Part shown: positions 15,142 through 24,899 of the stretch, in pieces
How positions within the stretch are numbered: the stretch's first letter is position 1
Layout of the letters: every line of letters starts with the position of its first letter
Origin: Chloroflexota bacterium
GTDB lineage: Bacteria; Chloroflexota; Chloroflexia; Thermomicrobiales; UBA6265
Direction of reading: 5' to 3'
Assembly (NCBI GenBank): GCA_023423795.1
Contig: JAFAEX010000157.1
Coordinates: forward strand, 1 to 33,003
Length of the DNA stretch: 33,003 bases
Translations under genes and position numbers: made by a program
Notes under the pieces: model-generated
Databases searched by the model: none
Told to the model about the DNA's origin: nothing
Seen by the model: the letters and a program-made list of their open reading frames with translations, nothing else

Positions 15142-16569
15142 TTACCCCTCGAGTTCGTCGAGAACGAACTCCAACTCGGCGGCCAGATCGTCCAGCGCCG
15201 GGTCGGCCTCGAGCGATCCGGTCAGGATCTGGTGGACCGTTGCCTGGTAGGCGATCGAAACGTCGTTGTAGAACGGACCGGCCACGTTGGAGGGACGGGC
15301 GACCGCGCCGCCCTCGAAGATCGGGCGCAGCCGGGGCACGAACTCGCTCGCGGCCGCGACCGCCGGATCGTCGTAGACCGAGGCGATCGTCGGCAGGTTG
15401 CCGCGCTCGATGACGTACGACCGCTGCACCTCGGGGCTGGTCAGGTACTTGACGAACTCCATCGCCGCTTCCGGGTGCCGCGAGTAGCGGGAGACCATCA
15501 AGGCGAAGCCGCCAAGCGCGGCCGCGCTGCCATCGTCGGGTCCGTCACCGGCCGGGAGCGAGGCGACGCCGACGCGCCCGGCGACGGCGGACCCCTGGTC
15601 CTGGCTGGCGTTCCATGCGTAAGGCCAGTTGCGCATGAACAGCGCGTTGCCGGTGGCGAACACGTTGAGGCCGTCCGGCTCCTCGTAGGTCGTGACGCCG
15701 GGAGGCGAAATGACGCCGACCCACCCGGCGGCGCGCTCCATCGCGGCGGAGGCCTGCGGGTTGTTGACCGAGACCGTGCCGTCCGGTTCGATGATGACGC
15801 CGCCGCCGCTCGACGCCTGCCATTCGAGGGCGTTGCAGGTGAGCCCCTCGTAGGCGTTGCCCTGCCAGACGTACCCCTGGAAATCCGGGAGCCCGGCGGC
15901 GCGCTCGCCCTCCTGGACGGTGGCCGCCTGCTCCTCCAGTTCACCCCAGGTGGCGGGAGGACCGGCGAACCCGTACTTCTCGAGCAGGTCGCTCCGGTAG
16001 AACAGCAGGCCGGCGCCGTTGATCCAGGGCATGCCCACCAGCACGCCGCCCACGGTGTAGTTCGCGATCGCTTCCGGGAAGTGCAGGGCGGCCTGCTCGG
16101 CCAGCGGCCCGGAAAGATCGACGGCATGCTCGGCGATGATGCCCGGCCAGATGACGTCGATCTGGAAGACGTCGATGTCGCTGGTCTGCGCGCCGAGCTG
16201 GGTGAGGATCTGGGTCAACTGGTCGGTGACGCTGGTGTCGCCGATGGTGTGCACCGCCTCGATCCCCGACGCCTCCGAGAAGATGCGGGTGGCGGCATCG
16301 TCCCAGGCGGTGTCCGGGCCGCGGTAGCCGAACTGGCAGTTCAGCGGCGTTCCCGCCAAGTCCGTGCGCAACCCCTCGGGCACGACGATGGTGCTGCCGG
16401 GTTCGACCGCGTCGGGGGTTGCCTGGCGGGCCGCCGCGCCGCGCCACCCGGCGCCGGACAAACCGAGGCCCAACCCGGCGGCGCCACGCATCACCGTCCG
16501 GCGGGACAGGCCGCGGGCTGCCGGCGGAACCGCCGGGCGTCGGGTCGTCGGTCGCGCGTCGTGGGTCAT
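15142..16569 (-). CDS. ABC sugar transporter substrate-binding protein, Tat-exported
   Basis: 475 residues. ATG at 16569 is set by a GGAGG just upstream; the open frame continues back into the permease gene. The N-terminus carries twin arginines (GLSRRTVMRGA, residues 20-30) before a hydrophobic stretch, pointing to Tat export. The mature part is a family 1 extracellular solute-binding protein of trehalose/maltose type: DVFQIDVIWPGIIAEHAVDLS, VGMPWINGAGLLFYRSDLLEKYG, NALFMRNWPYAW, and a C-terminal helical KYLTSPEVQRSY. It delivers a sugar or oligosaccharide to the two permeases encoded just upstream on the same strand, 47 bases away. The ligand cannot be fixed by sequence alone. Confidence 0.92.
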   Translation of the reverse strand: MTHDARPTTRRPAVPPAARGLSRRTVMRGAAGLGLGLSGAGWRGAAARQATPDAVEPGSTIVVPEGLRTDLAGTPLNCQFGYRGPDTAWDDAATRIFSEASGIEAVHTIGDTSVTDQLTQILTQLGAQTSDIDVFQIDVIWPGIIAEHAVDLSGPLAEQAALHFPEAIANYTVGGVLVGMPWINGAGLLFYRSDLLEKYGFAGPPATWGELEEQAATVQEGERAAGLPDFQGYVWQGNAYEGLTCNALEWQASSGGGVIIEPDGTVSVNNPQASAAMERAAGWVGVISPPGVTTYEEPDGLNVFATGNALFMRNWPYAWNASQDQGSAVAGRVGVASLPAGDGPDDGSAAALGGFALMVSRYSRHPEAAMEFVKYLTSPEVQRSYVIERGNLPTIASVYDDPAVAAASEFVPRLRPIFEGGAVARPSNVAGPFYNDVSIAYQATVHQILTGSLEADPALDDLAAELEFVLDELEG

Positions 16570-16616
16570 CGTTCTGCCTCCGTTCCGTCGTTCCGGGCGC
16601 CGCTCGGGCGGCCCCG

Positions 16617-17942
16617 TCATCCCCTGACCGCCCCTGCCGTCAGCCCGTCGAGGATCCAGCGCTGGAAGATCACGACCAGCACGAGGAGCGGAACCGTGAC
16701 CACCACCGACGCGGCCATGATGCTGCCCCACGGGTAGTCGTACTGGCCCTGACCGGAAAAACTGGCGATCACCGGCTGGATCGTCCGCGCCCGCGCATCC
16801 TGGGTGAAGGTCAGGGCGAAGAGGTACTCGTTCCATGCGCCGATGAAGGCGAGCAGCGCGGTGGTCACCAACCCCGGCAAAGCCAGCGGCAGCACGATAT
16901 GGGCCAACGCCTGCAGCGGCGTCGCGCCATCGACCATCGCGGCGTCTTCCAGTTCAACCGGCAGCGTCCGGAAAAAGTTGGCCAGGACCCAGATGGCGAA
17001 CGCCAGCGTGAACGTTTGGTACGACACCACGAGCCCCGGGATGCGGTTGTAGAGGTCGGCCGCGCGGATCATCTGGAACAGGGAGCCGAGGATGGCGATC
17101 GGCGGGAAGGCGGTCATCGCCAGCACGGCGTACAGGATGAGCGCGCGTCCCCGGAAACGCATCCGCGCCAGCGCGTAGGCGCCGAGGCTGCCGACCGCCA
17201 GCGCCAGCGCCACGCTGGCCAGCGCCACGATCGTCGAATTGCGCACCGCGTAGAGGAAATCGTCGTTGGCGAAGACGGCCTGCACGTGTCCCAGGTAGAG
17301 CCCGCCCGGCCAGTAGACCGTCGGGGTGCGGAACAACTCGTCGTCGGTCTTGAACGAGGAGACGACGGCCCACGCGAACGGGGCGAGCGAAACCACAAGG
17401 ATCGTCGCGACCAGCAGCCAGAACCCGGCCCGCGCAGCCCGGCCGAGGCCGCGCCTGGTGCGGGCGCGCATCGCCACCCAGGGCGCGGCGGCGGCGAGGA
17501 TGAGGCAGACCCAGCCGAGTGTCGGCCCCGGCCCGATCGCTTCGCCCGGCCTGAGTTGGGCGAGCAGGCCGGCGGGCGCGGCCATCGCCGCGAGCGCGCC
17601 GCCGGTGACGAGCCACGCCCGTCGCCGCATCCGGTCGGGATCGTTCGGCCCTGCCGACGTCACGGTCCACGCCGAAACGAGGGCCACCAGCGCCCCGGCC
17701 GCCGCCACGATCAGGAGCCAACGCTGGGGACCGTCCCACAGGAATGGGAAGACGGCGGCCCAGGCTACCTTGCCTTGCTCGAAGCGCCCCGGCTCGGTGG
17801 CGATCACTGCCGGCAGGCGCAGGATGAGCGCTATCGCCGCGACGAGGAGGAGCGTGACCGCGATGGAGAGACGATGATCGCGGTTCTCCGGGCGGCCCTC
17901 TGCCGCCGCGACGGTCGTCGGGTATGCGGGAGGCGTCGCCAC
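16617..17942 (-). CDS. MalG-type ABC permease with an N-terminal four-helix extension
   Basis: 441 residues. GTG at 17942 comes one base after the stop of the MalF-type gene, with GAGGAT before it, so the two are coupled. Residues about 172-441 are a normal carbohydrate permease: FAWAVVSSFKTDDEL, six helices, and the EAA loop ELEDAAMVDGATPLQALAHIVLP (330-352) that docks on the ATPase. Residues 1-165 are additional: four hydrophobic segments (about 26-49, 74-95, 107-128 and 141-158) joined by short polar loops with no recognised motif. The usual family length is about 270-300. There is no internal RBS or start that clearly separates the two parts, so a genuine fusion is likely. Confidence 0.88.
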   Translation of the reverse strand: MATPPAYPTTVAAAEGRPENRDHRLSIAVTLLLVAAIALILRLPAVIATEPGRFEQGKVAWAAVFPFLWDGPQRWLLIVAAAGALVALVSAWTVTSAGPNDPDRMRRRAWLVTGGALAAMAAPAGLLAQLRPGEAIGPGPTLGWVCLILAAAAPWVAMRARTRRGLGRAARAGFWLLVATILVVSLAPFAWAVVSSFKTDDELFRTPTVYWPGGLYLGHVQAVFANDDFLYAVRNSTIVALASVALALAVGSLGAYALARMRFRGRALILYAVLAMTAFPPIAILGSLFQMIRAADLYNRIPGLVVSYQTFTLAFAIWVLANFFRTLPVELEDAAMVDGATPLQALAHIVLPLALPGLVTTALLAFIGAWNEYLFALTFTQDARARTIQPVIASFSGQGQYDYPWGSIMAASVVVTVPLLVLVVIFQRWILDGLTAGAVRG

Positions 17943-17943
17943 G

Positions 17944-18930
17944 TCAATGATCCTCGACGCGGATCAGGCGGACGTAGGCGGCGACCAGGATGCCGACGCA
18001 GAGCACGATGATGACACTCGCCGCCGAACCGGCACCAAGCCGCTGCAGCGCGACGATCCGCTGCTGCGCGTAGACGCCGATCGTCATCGTCTGCGGCGAT
18101 GCCCCGGTGGTGACGAAGATGATGTCGAAGACGCGGAAGGCGTCGAGCGTCCGGAACACCAGGGCGACGAGCAAGGCAGGGCGTACCAGCGGCAGCGTCA
18201 GGTTCCAGAACCGTTGCCACCCCTCGGCCCCATCGACGCGGGCGGCCTCGTAGATGTCGCCGGGGATGAGTTGCAGGCCGGCGAGGAGCAACAGGGCGAC
18301 GAACGGGGTCGCCTTCCATACGTCGATGGCGACCAGCGCCGGCATGACTGTGGTCGGGTCGGCGATGAACGCGATCTTGGCGCTCGGGAACAGGCTCGCC
18401 AAACCGACGCCAAAGACCGGGATGGCGCCGACGAGCGCGGGAAGCCGGACGACCAGCATGTCGTTGAGGACGCCGTAGACGTCGTGGTACATCCATTGCC
18501 ACAGCCGGGACGACACGACGCTCGGAATCGCCCACGGGATCAGGATGGCCGCCCGCACGAGACCACGCCCGCGGAACCGGGTGTGGATTACCAGCGCGAC
18601 GGCCATGCCGAAGACGACCGTCAACGCCACCGACGCGGCGGTGAACCCGACGGTGCGCCAGAAGGAGGCCACGAACTGCGGATCGGCGAGCGTCCGCTGG
18701 TAGTTGCGCAGCCCGACGACACCGATCTCGCGGGTGCTGCCGAAGCGGGCGTCGGTGAAACTGAGCCAAACGGTCTGCGCCAACGGGTACAGGGCAACGA
18801 GCGCGACCACCAGCACGGCCGGGAGGACGAACAGCCACGCCAGCCGCTCGCGTGCCTGGGCCCACGACGCCCGCGGCGAAGCAGAACCGCGCTGGCTATC
18901 ACCGGGCGGTCCAGAGTGCTCCCCTCGCAT
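17944..18930 (-). CDS. MalF-type ABC sugar permease
   Basis: 328 residues from ATG at 18930; the frame is open to 19098, but that part is arginine-rich without character, and no strong RBS decides the start. The protein has a polar N-terminus (1-30), six or seven helices and the EAA loop DIYEAARVDGAEGWQRFWNLTLPLVRP (225-251). A hydrophobic insert near 165-185 between helices is longer than usual. It is the first gene of a three-gene operon with the MalG-type permease and the binding protein. No ATP-binding subunit gene is in the operon or window, so a shared MsmX/UgpC-type ATPase elsewhere is expected. The 224-base gap upstream is shared with the divergent phosphatase gene. Confidence 0.9.
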   Translation of the reverse strand: MRGEHSGPPGDSQRGSASPRASWAQARERLAWLFVLPAVLVVALVALYPLAQTVWLSFTDARFGSTREIGVVGLRNYQRTLADPQFVASFWRTVGFTAASVALTVVFGMAVALVIHTRFRGRGLVRAAILIPWAIPSVVSSRLWQWMYHDVYGVLNDMLVVRLPALVGAIPVFGVGLASLFPSAKIAFIADPTTVMPALVAIDVWKATPFVALLLLAGLQLIPGDIYEAARVDGAEGWQRFWNLTLPLVRPALLVALVFRTLDAFRVFDIIFVTTGASPQTMTIGVYAQQRIVALQRLGAGSAASVIIVLCVGILVAAYVRLIRVEDH

Positions 18931-19115
18931 GGCGGCGCCGATTTCCGACTCCCGTTCCGTAACGCGCACGGCAGGACTGGTCGCAGACCCGGTGGTCTTC
19001 CGTGCACACCGCGTGCCAGCGCGCCCTCCGACAACCAGCGGGCGCCATTGACGAGCCGAAGCACGGGGACCGGGAACGCCTGCGTTCGCTCCGTCCAAAC
19101 GCCGCCGCTAGTGGC

Positions 19116-19121
19116 TAGAAT
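19116..19121 (+). promoter_or_regulatory. Candidate -10 of the phosphatase gene
   Basis: TAGAAT, 33 bases before the start at 19155. The same hexamer in the same CTAGAAT context lies before the aminotransferase gene at 22935-22940. No good -35 is visible. Confidence 0.4.
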
Positions 19122-19154
19122 GCACCCTCCTCGCCGGGAGCACGGAGGATGCAA

Positions 19155-20522
19155 ATGACAGCACGCCGTTCGCCAACCGCCCGCTCGGCACGATCCGCAT
19201 TGGGCACGCGCTGGCACGCCGCCCTCGCCGCGCTCGTGGTGCTCGCGCTCGGACTGGTCCCCGCGGCCGCCCAGACGCCGGCGGCCGGCGAGGCGACCCC
19301 GGTCGCGGAGGCCTACATCCCGGAGCACGCCCCGGAGCCGGTTGCCTGGACGCTGATCGGCCCGGACGGCGTGATGATCGCGCGGGCGCTCGCGCCGGAC
19401 GCATGCCCTGGGATCTCGATCGACGGGGTGGAAACCCCGATGGCGCTCCGCGCCGGCGCTACGCCGGAGTTCCCGGGCGTCGTCTGCGAAGCGGCGATTC
19501 CGCCCGGAGTCGGCACGGCGGCGGTCGCCGGGCAGGCGCTTCCGCTCCTTGCGGGCGAAATTGCCTCCATCGCTGTCCTCGGCGACACCGGGTGCCGCAT
19601 CGAGGGCGACTGGGTGCAGGATTGCCACGACCCGAACGCGTGGGCCTTCGCCCGGGTGGCCGACCAGATCGCCGCGTCGGAACCGGACCTGATCATCCAC
19701 GTCGGAGACTACATCTACCGCGAATCGCCCTGCCCGCCGGGGAACGCCGGCTGCGCGGACGATCCATGGGGCGACAACTCCGCGACGTGGGAGGCCGACT
19801 TCTTCGCGCCGATGGCCCCGGCCCTGCGCGCGGCGCCGGTGCTGCTCCTGCGCGGCAACCACGAGGACTGCGACCGCGCCGGCAACGGCTGGTTCCGCTA
19901 CCTCGACCCGCGGCCGTTCCCGGCATCGTGCGAGCAGTTCACCGACCCGTACGTCGCCCCGGTCGGGGACCTTCGCTTCCTCGTGTCAGACACCGCCGCT
20001 TCGGCCGACGTGCACACCACGCCCGAACTGAACGAGGCGTTCGCCGCCGAGATCGAGAAGCTGGCCGCGTTGGCCGAACCCGGCGACTGGCTGGCGACCC
20101 ACAAACCGATCGCCGGCGGCATCCTCAAGCTCGGGGAATCGGGCAAGCCGGAATCGGAGGCGAAGGAGACGGCGGTCTTCAACGCCACGTTCGAAGCGAT
20201 CGCCGCCGAGGGCCACACGCTGCCGGCCGACATCGACGTGGTCCTTTCCGGTCACATCCACCTGTCGCAGGCGATCGTTTTCGACGAGGCGTCCGGCCGG
20301 CCGACCCAGATCATCGCCGGCAACAGCGGCACGCTGGAAGACCCGGGCGACCCCGGCGCCTACACCGGGGAGTTCCTGGGCAACGACGCCATCGACCTCG
20401 GGCTGGTGGCGGTCGGCTTCGGCTGGATGACGATGGAGGTGGCGGACGACCGCGTCACCGCCACCGCGTCCGCGCTGGACGGCGAGTCGTTCTTCACGCT
20501 GGTGCTTCCCGCGCCGAGGTAA
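19155..20522 (+). CDS. Secreted metallophosphoesterase, purple-acid-phosphatase-like
   Basis: 455 residues. ATG at 19155 is preferred to the ATG at 19149 because GGAGG (19144-19148) would overlap the latter. An arginine-rich start and hydrophobic core (about 20-38), ending AAAQ, form a signal peptide. The metal ligands follow the purple acid phosphatase order: GDTG (143-146), GDYIY (184-188), GNHED (234-238), H316 in ATHKP, and GHIH (366-369). The first motif is GDxG, not the DxH of most bacterial calcineurin-like enzymes, and Tyr188 sits where PAPs use tyrosine to bind Fe(III). It probably hydrolyses phosphate esters outside the cell. Several cysteines suggest disulfides. It is transcribed away from the ABC operon. 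Confidence 0.88.
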   Translation: MTARRSPTARSARSALGTRWHAALAALVVLALGLVPAAAQTPAAGEATPVAEAYIPEHAPEPVAWTLIGPDGVMIARALAPDACPGISIDGVETPMALRAGATPEFPGVVCEAAIPPGVGTAAVAGQALPLLAGEIASIAVLGDTGCRIEGDWVQDCHDPNAWAFARVADQIAASEPDLIIHVGDYIYRESPCPPGNAGCADDPWGDNSATWEADFFAPMAPALRAAPVLLLRGNHEDCDRAGNGWFRYLDPRPFPASCEQFTDPYVAPVGDLRFLVSDTAASADVHTTPELNEAFAAEIEKLAALAEPGDWLATHKPIAGGILKLGESGKPESEAKETAVFNATFEAIAAEGHTLPADIDVVLSGHIHLSQAIVFDEASGRPTQIIAGNSGTLEDPGDPGAYTGEFLGNDAIDLGLVAVGFGWMTMEVADDRVTATASALDGESFFTLVLPAPR

Positions 20523-20592
20523 TGATCGACGATCGGGACCGGAGCCTGTATCGAGCGACGCCACGATGGGACGCGGCGCCGCCACGGAAACA

Positions 20593-20630
20593 CGAAACGG
20601 GGGAGCCGGTTGCCCGGCTCCCCCGTTTCG
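20593..20630. terminator. Bidirectional terminator between the phosphatase gene and groEL
   Basis: A 17-bp perfect stem (20593-20609 with 20614-20630) closes a TTGC loop. On the + strand it is followed by TTTG, on the - strand by TGTTT. It lies 70 bases after the phosphatase stop and 34 bases past the groEL stop, so serves both convergent genes. Confidence 0.85.
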
Positions 20631-20663
20631 TTTGCCCCGAAGGGCGGTGCGGTTCGGGATGGA

Positions 20664-22304
<1,641 letters not shown>

Positions 22305-22359
22305 CTGGTGAAACCTCCATGGAAAACGCCGCGCCGTCGCCGGCCCGGCGGGATCGCTG

Positions 22360-22680
22360 CTAGCCCTCGATGACCGCCAGGATGTCCTTCTCGGAGAGGA
22401 TCAGCAGGTCCTCGTCCTCGAGCTTGAACTCGGTCCCGGCGTACTTCGCGAAGAGGACCTGGTCGCCGACCTTGACGTCCATCTCCACGCGCTTGCCGTC
22501 CTCGTCGCGGCGGCCCTTGCCGGCGGCCACGACGGTGCCGCGCTGCGGCTTCTCCTTGGCGGTGTCCGGCAGCACGATGCCCGACTTGGTCGTCTCTTCC
22601 TTACCGGCCGGCTTGACCACCACGCGGTCCGCCAGCGGCTGCAGCTTGGTCGCCACGGCCGTTCCGTTCTCCTTCGCCAT
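22360..22680 (-). CDS. groS: Co-chaperonin GroES
   Basis: 106 residues. ATG at 22680 is fixed by AGGAGGT nine bases upstream; the open frame upstream runs into the CIRCE promoter region. A ten-residue N-terminal extension (MAKENGTAVAT) precedes the canonical KLQPLADRVVVKP. The mobile loop EETTKSGIVLPDTAKEKPQRG and KVGDQVLFAKYAGTEF are intact. It forms the heptameric lid of GroEL. It is first in the operon with groEL and sits 100 bases downstream of a perfect CIRCE operator. Confidence 0.98.
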   Translation of the reverse strand: MAKENGTAVATKLQPLADRVVVKPAGKEETTKSGIVLPDTAKEKPQRGTVVAAGKGRRDEDGKRVEMDVKVGDQVLFAKYAGTEFKLEDEDLLILSEKDILAVIEG

Positions 22681-22765
22681 CGTTCCCCACACCTCCTGGA
22701 TTGGAAGCGTCATGCTCGTTTCGGCGTTCCCCCTCGGGCACGCCTTCACGAACCTCCGATACCAG

Positions 22766-22794
22766 AGGCTAGCACACTCGTTAGCACTCTTCAA
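22766..22794 (-). promoter_or_regulatory. groES promoter
   Basis: On the minus strand, TTGAAG (22789-22794) and TAGCCT (22766-22771) are separated by exactly 17 bases. The -35 lies inside the CIRCE element, so bound HrcA would block RNA polymerase. Confidence 0.7.
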
Positions 22795-22807
22795 GTGCGA
22801 GTGCTAA
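22781..22807. promoter_or_regulatory. CIRCE operator (HrcA binding site)
   Basis: TTAGCACTC (22781-22789), nine bases, GAGTGCTAA (22799-22807): a perfect match to the CIRCE consensus. It overlaps the groES -35 and is also about 230 bases from the divergent aminotransferase start. Confidence 0.98.
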
Positions 22808-22931
22808 CGGAGCGGCCCAATTCGTCCGCGATGATGGATAGGCGTCCGGCGGCGCTTCCGCCCGTCGCGGCGACCGCGCCGAGCCCCCGGCCGTTCGGGC
22901 GCACCGCCCAAGGGCCGGGGGCAGCACCGCG

Positions 22932-22940
22932 TGCTAGAAT
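22932..22940 (+). promoter_or_regulatory. Extended -10 for the aminotransferase gene
   Basis: TG, one base, TAGAAT, 94 bases before the GTG at 23035. The -35 region is GC-rich and non-consensus, as expected for an extended -10 promoter. Confidence 0.45.
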
Positions 22941-23034
22941 CGGGCCGTTCGCGACCGCCGATGCGCCGTGAGGAATCCTTGCGCGCCTGCGCCCGGTCGC
23001 ATTCGCCCGCCGACGCGCCGGCCCGGAGGTACCC

Positions 23035-24240
23035 GTGTCCACACCGACCAAACGGCTTCCCGCCGACTTCGCCGCCGCCCGCGTCCGCAATCTCGCCCCG
23101 TCGCCCACCCTCGCCGTCTCCGACAAGGCGCGGCAATTGAAGGCGCAGGGCATCGACGTCATCGACCTCGGCGGCGGCGACCCGGATTTCATCACCCCGG
23201 AGCACATCCGGCAGGCCGCCATCGACGCGATGAACGCCGGCGACACCCATTACGTCGCCTCGCCCGGCACGCCGGCGCTGCGCAAGGCGATCGCCGCCAA
23301 GCTGCACGAGGACAACGGCGTCGAAGTCGAGGCGATGGGCGGCGTCGTCGTCACACCCGGCGGCAAGCAGGCGCTGTTCGAGGCCGCCCTGGCGCTGGTC
23401 GAACCGGGCGTGGACGTGCTGATCCCGGAGCCGGGTTGGGTCTCCTACGTGCCGATGGTCGAGCTGGCGGGCGGCCGCGCCGTCCCGGTGTCGCTGGACC
23501 CGGACGACCGGTTCCGCATCACCCGCCAAGCGCTGGACGCCGCGGTGACACCGGACAGCCGGATCATCATCATCTGCTCGCCGAACAACCCGACCGGCCG
23601 CGTGCTCGAAGCCGACGAGTTGCAGGCGCTGGCCGACTTCGCGATCGCCAACGACCTGCTCGTGTTCTCGGACGAGATGTACGAAAAGATCATCTACGAC
23701 GGCCGCACCCATACCAGCATCGCCACCCTGCCGGGCATGGCCGACCGCACCCTCGTCTTCAACGGCCTGTCCAAGGCCTACGCGATGACCGGCTGGCGCC
23801 TCGGCTACGTGGCCGGACCGAAACCGTACATCACCGAAATCGAGAAGGTGCACAGCCACTCCGCGACCTGCGCCACCTCGTTCGTGCAGGCCGCCGGCGT
23901 GGCCGCCCTAACCGGGCCGCAGGAATTCATCGGCGAGATGGTCGAAGCGTGGGACCGCCGCCGCCGCGCAGTCTCCTCCGGTCTGAGCGCGATCAAGGGC
24001 ATCGAGTGCCCGCCGGCCGAGGGCGCGTTCTACGCCTTCGCCGACATCCGAGGCACGGGAATGACCTCCACCGAAGCGGCCGACCTGTTCCTTCGCGAGG
24101 CGCACGTCGCGGTCACCCCCGGCAACGCCTTCGGCGATTCCGGCGAGGGCTTCGTTCGCCTCTCCTTTGCCACCAGCGACGACCTGCTGGCGTCCGCCGT
24201 CGAGCGCATCGCCAACGTCCTCGGCCGCAAGGACGCCTGA
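23035..24240 (+). CDS. Class I PLP-dependent aminotransferase, aspartate aminotransferase-like
   Basis: 401 residues. GTG at 23035 follows GGAGGT at ideal spacing. Family signatures are GGGDPDF (46-52), the CSPNNPTG segment (181-188), FSDEMYEKI with D213, the PLP lysine K247 in NGLSKAYAMTGWRLGY, and the carboxylate-binding R375 in VRLSFA. These place it in the fold-type I aspartate/aromatic aminotransferase group (AspC/subfamily I-gamma), moving amino groups between amino acids and 2-oxoacids. Substrate range is uncertain. The next gene encodes a RidA-family protein; RidA members remove reactive imines formed by PLP enzymes, a sensible pairing. Confidence 0.93.
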   Translation: MSTPTKRLPADFAAARVRNLAPSPTLAVSDKARQLKAQGIDVIDLGGGDPDFITPEHIRQAAIDAMNAGDTHYVASPGTPALRKAIAAKLHEDNGVEVEAMGGVVVTPGGKQALFEAALALVEPGVDVLIPEPGWVSYVPMVELAGGRAVPVSLDPDDRFRITRQALDAAVTPDSRIIIICSPNNPTGRVLEADELQALADFAIANDLLVFSDEMYEKIIYDGRTHTSIATLPGMADRTLVFNGLSKAYAMTGWRLGYVAGPKPYITEIEKVHSHSATCATSFVQAAGVAALTGPQEFIGEMVEAWDRRRRAVSSGLSAIKGIECPPAEGAFYAFADIRGTGMTSTEAADLFLREAHVAVTPGNAFGDSGEGFVRLSFATSDDLLASAVERIANVLGRKDA

Positions 24241-24296
24241 CGGGTCCAGCGAAGCCGGGCACGTAGCGCCTGGTGCATCGCACGAACGACACACCG

Positions 24297-24315
24297 GCGC
24301 GGGATGGTCCCGCGC
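24297..24315 (+). terminator. Hairpin before the RidA-family gene
   Basis: GCGCGGGA and TCCCGCGC form an 8-bp stem around TGG, 57 bases after the aminotransferase stop. The apex GGATGGTCC is nearly repeated in the hairpin before greA at 24815-24844. Confidence 0.45.
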
Positions 24316-24347
24316 GTCCATAAACGGACAGACCGAGGAGGAACCGC

Positions 24348-24797
24348 GTGAAGGTCGAACAGCGCTTGCAGGAACTGGGCATCGAACTGCCGGCGCCGGT
24401 GCAGCCGGTCGCTACCTACGTCCGCTGGGTGCAGACCGGCAATCTGTTGTTCATCTCCGGCACCGGGCCGAGCGACAGCGCGCCCACCGGCAAGCTCGGG
24501 ACCGATCTGACGATCGAGCAAGGGCAGGCCGCCGCCCGCGAGGTCGGGCTCCAGATCATCGCCACCGTCAAGGACGCGCTCGGCGACCTCGACCGCGTCA
24601 AGCGGGTGGTCAAGGTGCTCGGCATGGTGAACTCCGCGCCGGATTTCGCCGACCAGCCGAAGGTCATCAACGGCTGTTCCGACCTGATGGTCGAGGTCTT
24701 CGGCGAGGCCGGCCGCCACACCCGCTCTGCCGTCGGGTTCGTCGCCCTGCCGGGCCAGATCGCGGTCGAGATCGAGGCGACCTTCGAAGTCGAATGA
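24348..24797 (+). CDS. RidA/YjgF family enamine/imine deaminase
   Basis: 149 residues. GTG at 24348 follows GAGGAGGAACC. FISGTGP (35-41), a central helix with ATVKDALGDLDRVKRVVKV, and TRSAVGFVALP (125-135) are family marks; R126 corresponds to the arginine that binds substrate carboxylate in active RidA proteins. It is about 20 residues longer than E. coli RidA, with a longer N-terminus. Active members hydrolyse 2-aminoacrylate and related enamines to oxoacids and ammonia. It lies 107 bases after the PLP aminotransferase gene, on the same strand. Confidence 0.9.
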   Translation: MKVEQRLQELGIELPAPVQPVATYVRWVQTGNLLFISGTGPSDSAPTGKLGTDLTIEQGQAAAREVGLQIIATVKDALGDLDRVKRVVKVLGMVNSAPDFADQPKVINGCSDLMVEVFGEAGRHTRSAVGFVALPGQIAVEIEATFEVE

Positions 24798-24814
24798 ACT
24801 CACGACAAGCCGAT

Positions 24815-24844
24815 CCCGGCGCGCGGAATGGTCCGCGCGCCGGG
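24815..24844 (+). terminator. Hairpin after the RidA-family gene
   Basis: A 13-bp perfect stem (24815-24827 with 24832-24844) and ATGG loop begin 18 bases after the stop. No T-run follows it directly. Confidence 0.6.
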
Positions 24845-24865
24845 CAGCCCAGGACGCACGATCCG

Positions 24866-24899
24866 GGGCCGCGCTCCTCGCGCGGCCCTGACCGTTTTT
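24866..24899 (+). terminator. Rho-independent terminator or attenuator in the greA leader
   Basis: A 9-bp stem GGGCCGCGC/GCGCGGCCC (24866-24888, loop TCCTC) is followed six bases later by five T (24895-24899). The greA start is only 33 bases beyond. It may end the RidA transcript, or attenuate greA. Confidence 0.65.

Larger units (their letters stand above)
22681..23034. other. 354-base control region between groES and the aminotransferase gene
   Basis: No gene. It holds the groES leader and RBS, promoter and CIRCE on the left, a GC-rich unstructured middle, and an extended -10 with GGAGGT RBS (23024-23029) for the aminotransferase on the right. Confidence 0.75.

Noticed and set aside
22771..22789. 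A second CIRCE half-site, AGCACACTC, adjacent to the first
   Set aside because: It matches only one half with an inserted CA and has no partner arm at the proper spacing; it overlaps the -10 and is probably chance.
24866..24899. Riboswitch before greA
   Set aside because: There is a terminator hairpin but no aptamer-like conserved sequence between it and the RidA stop; attenuation or simple termination explains it.
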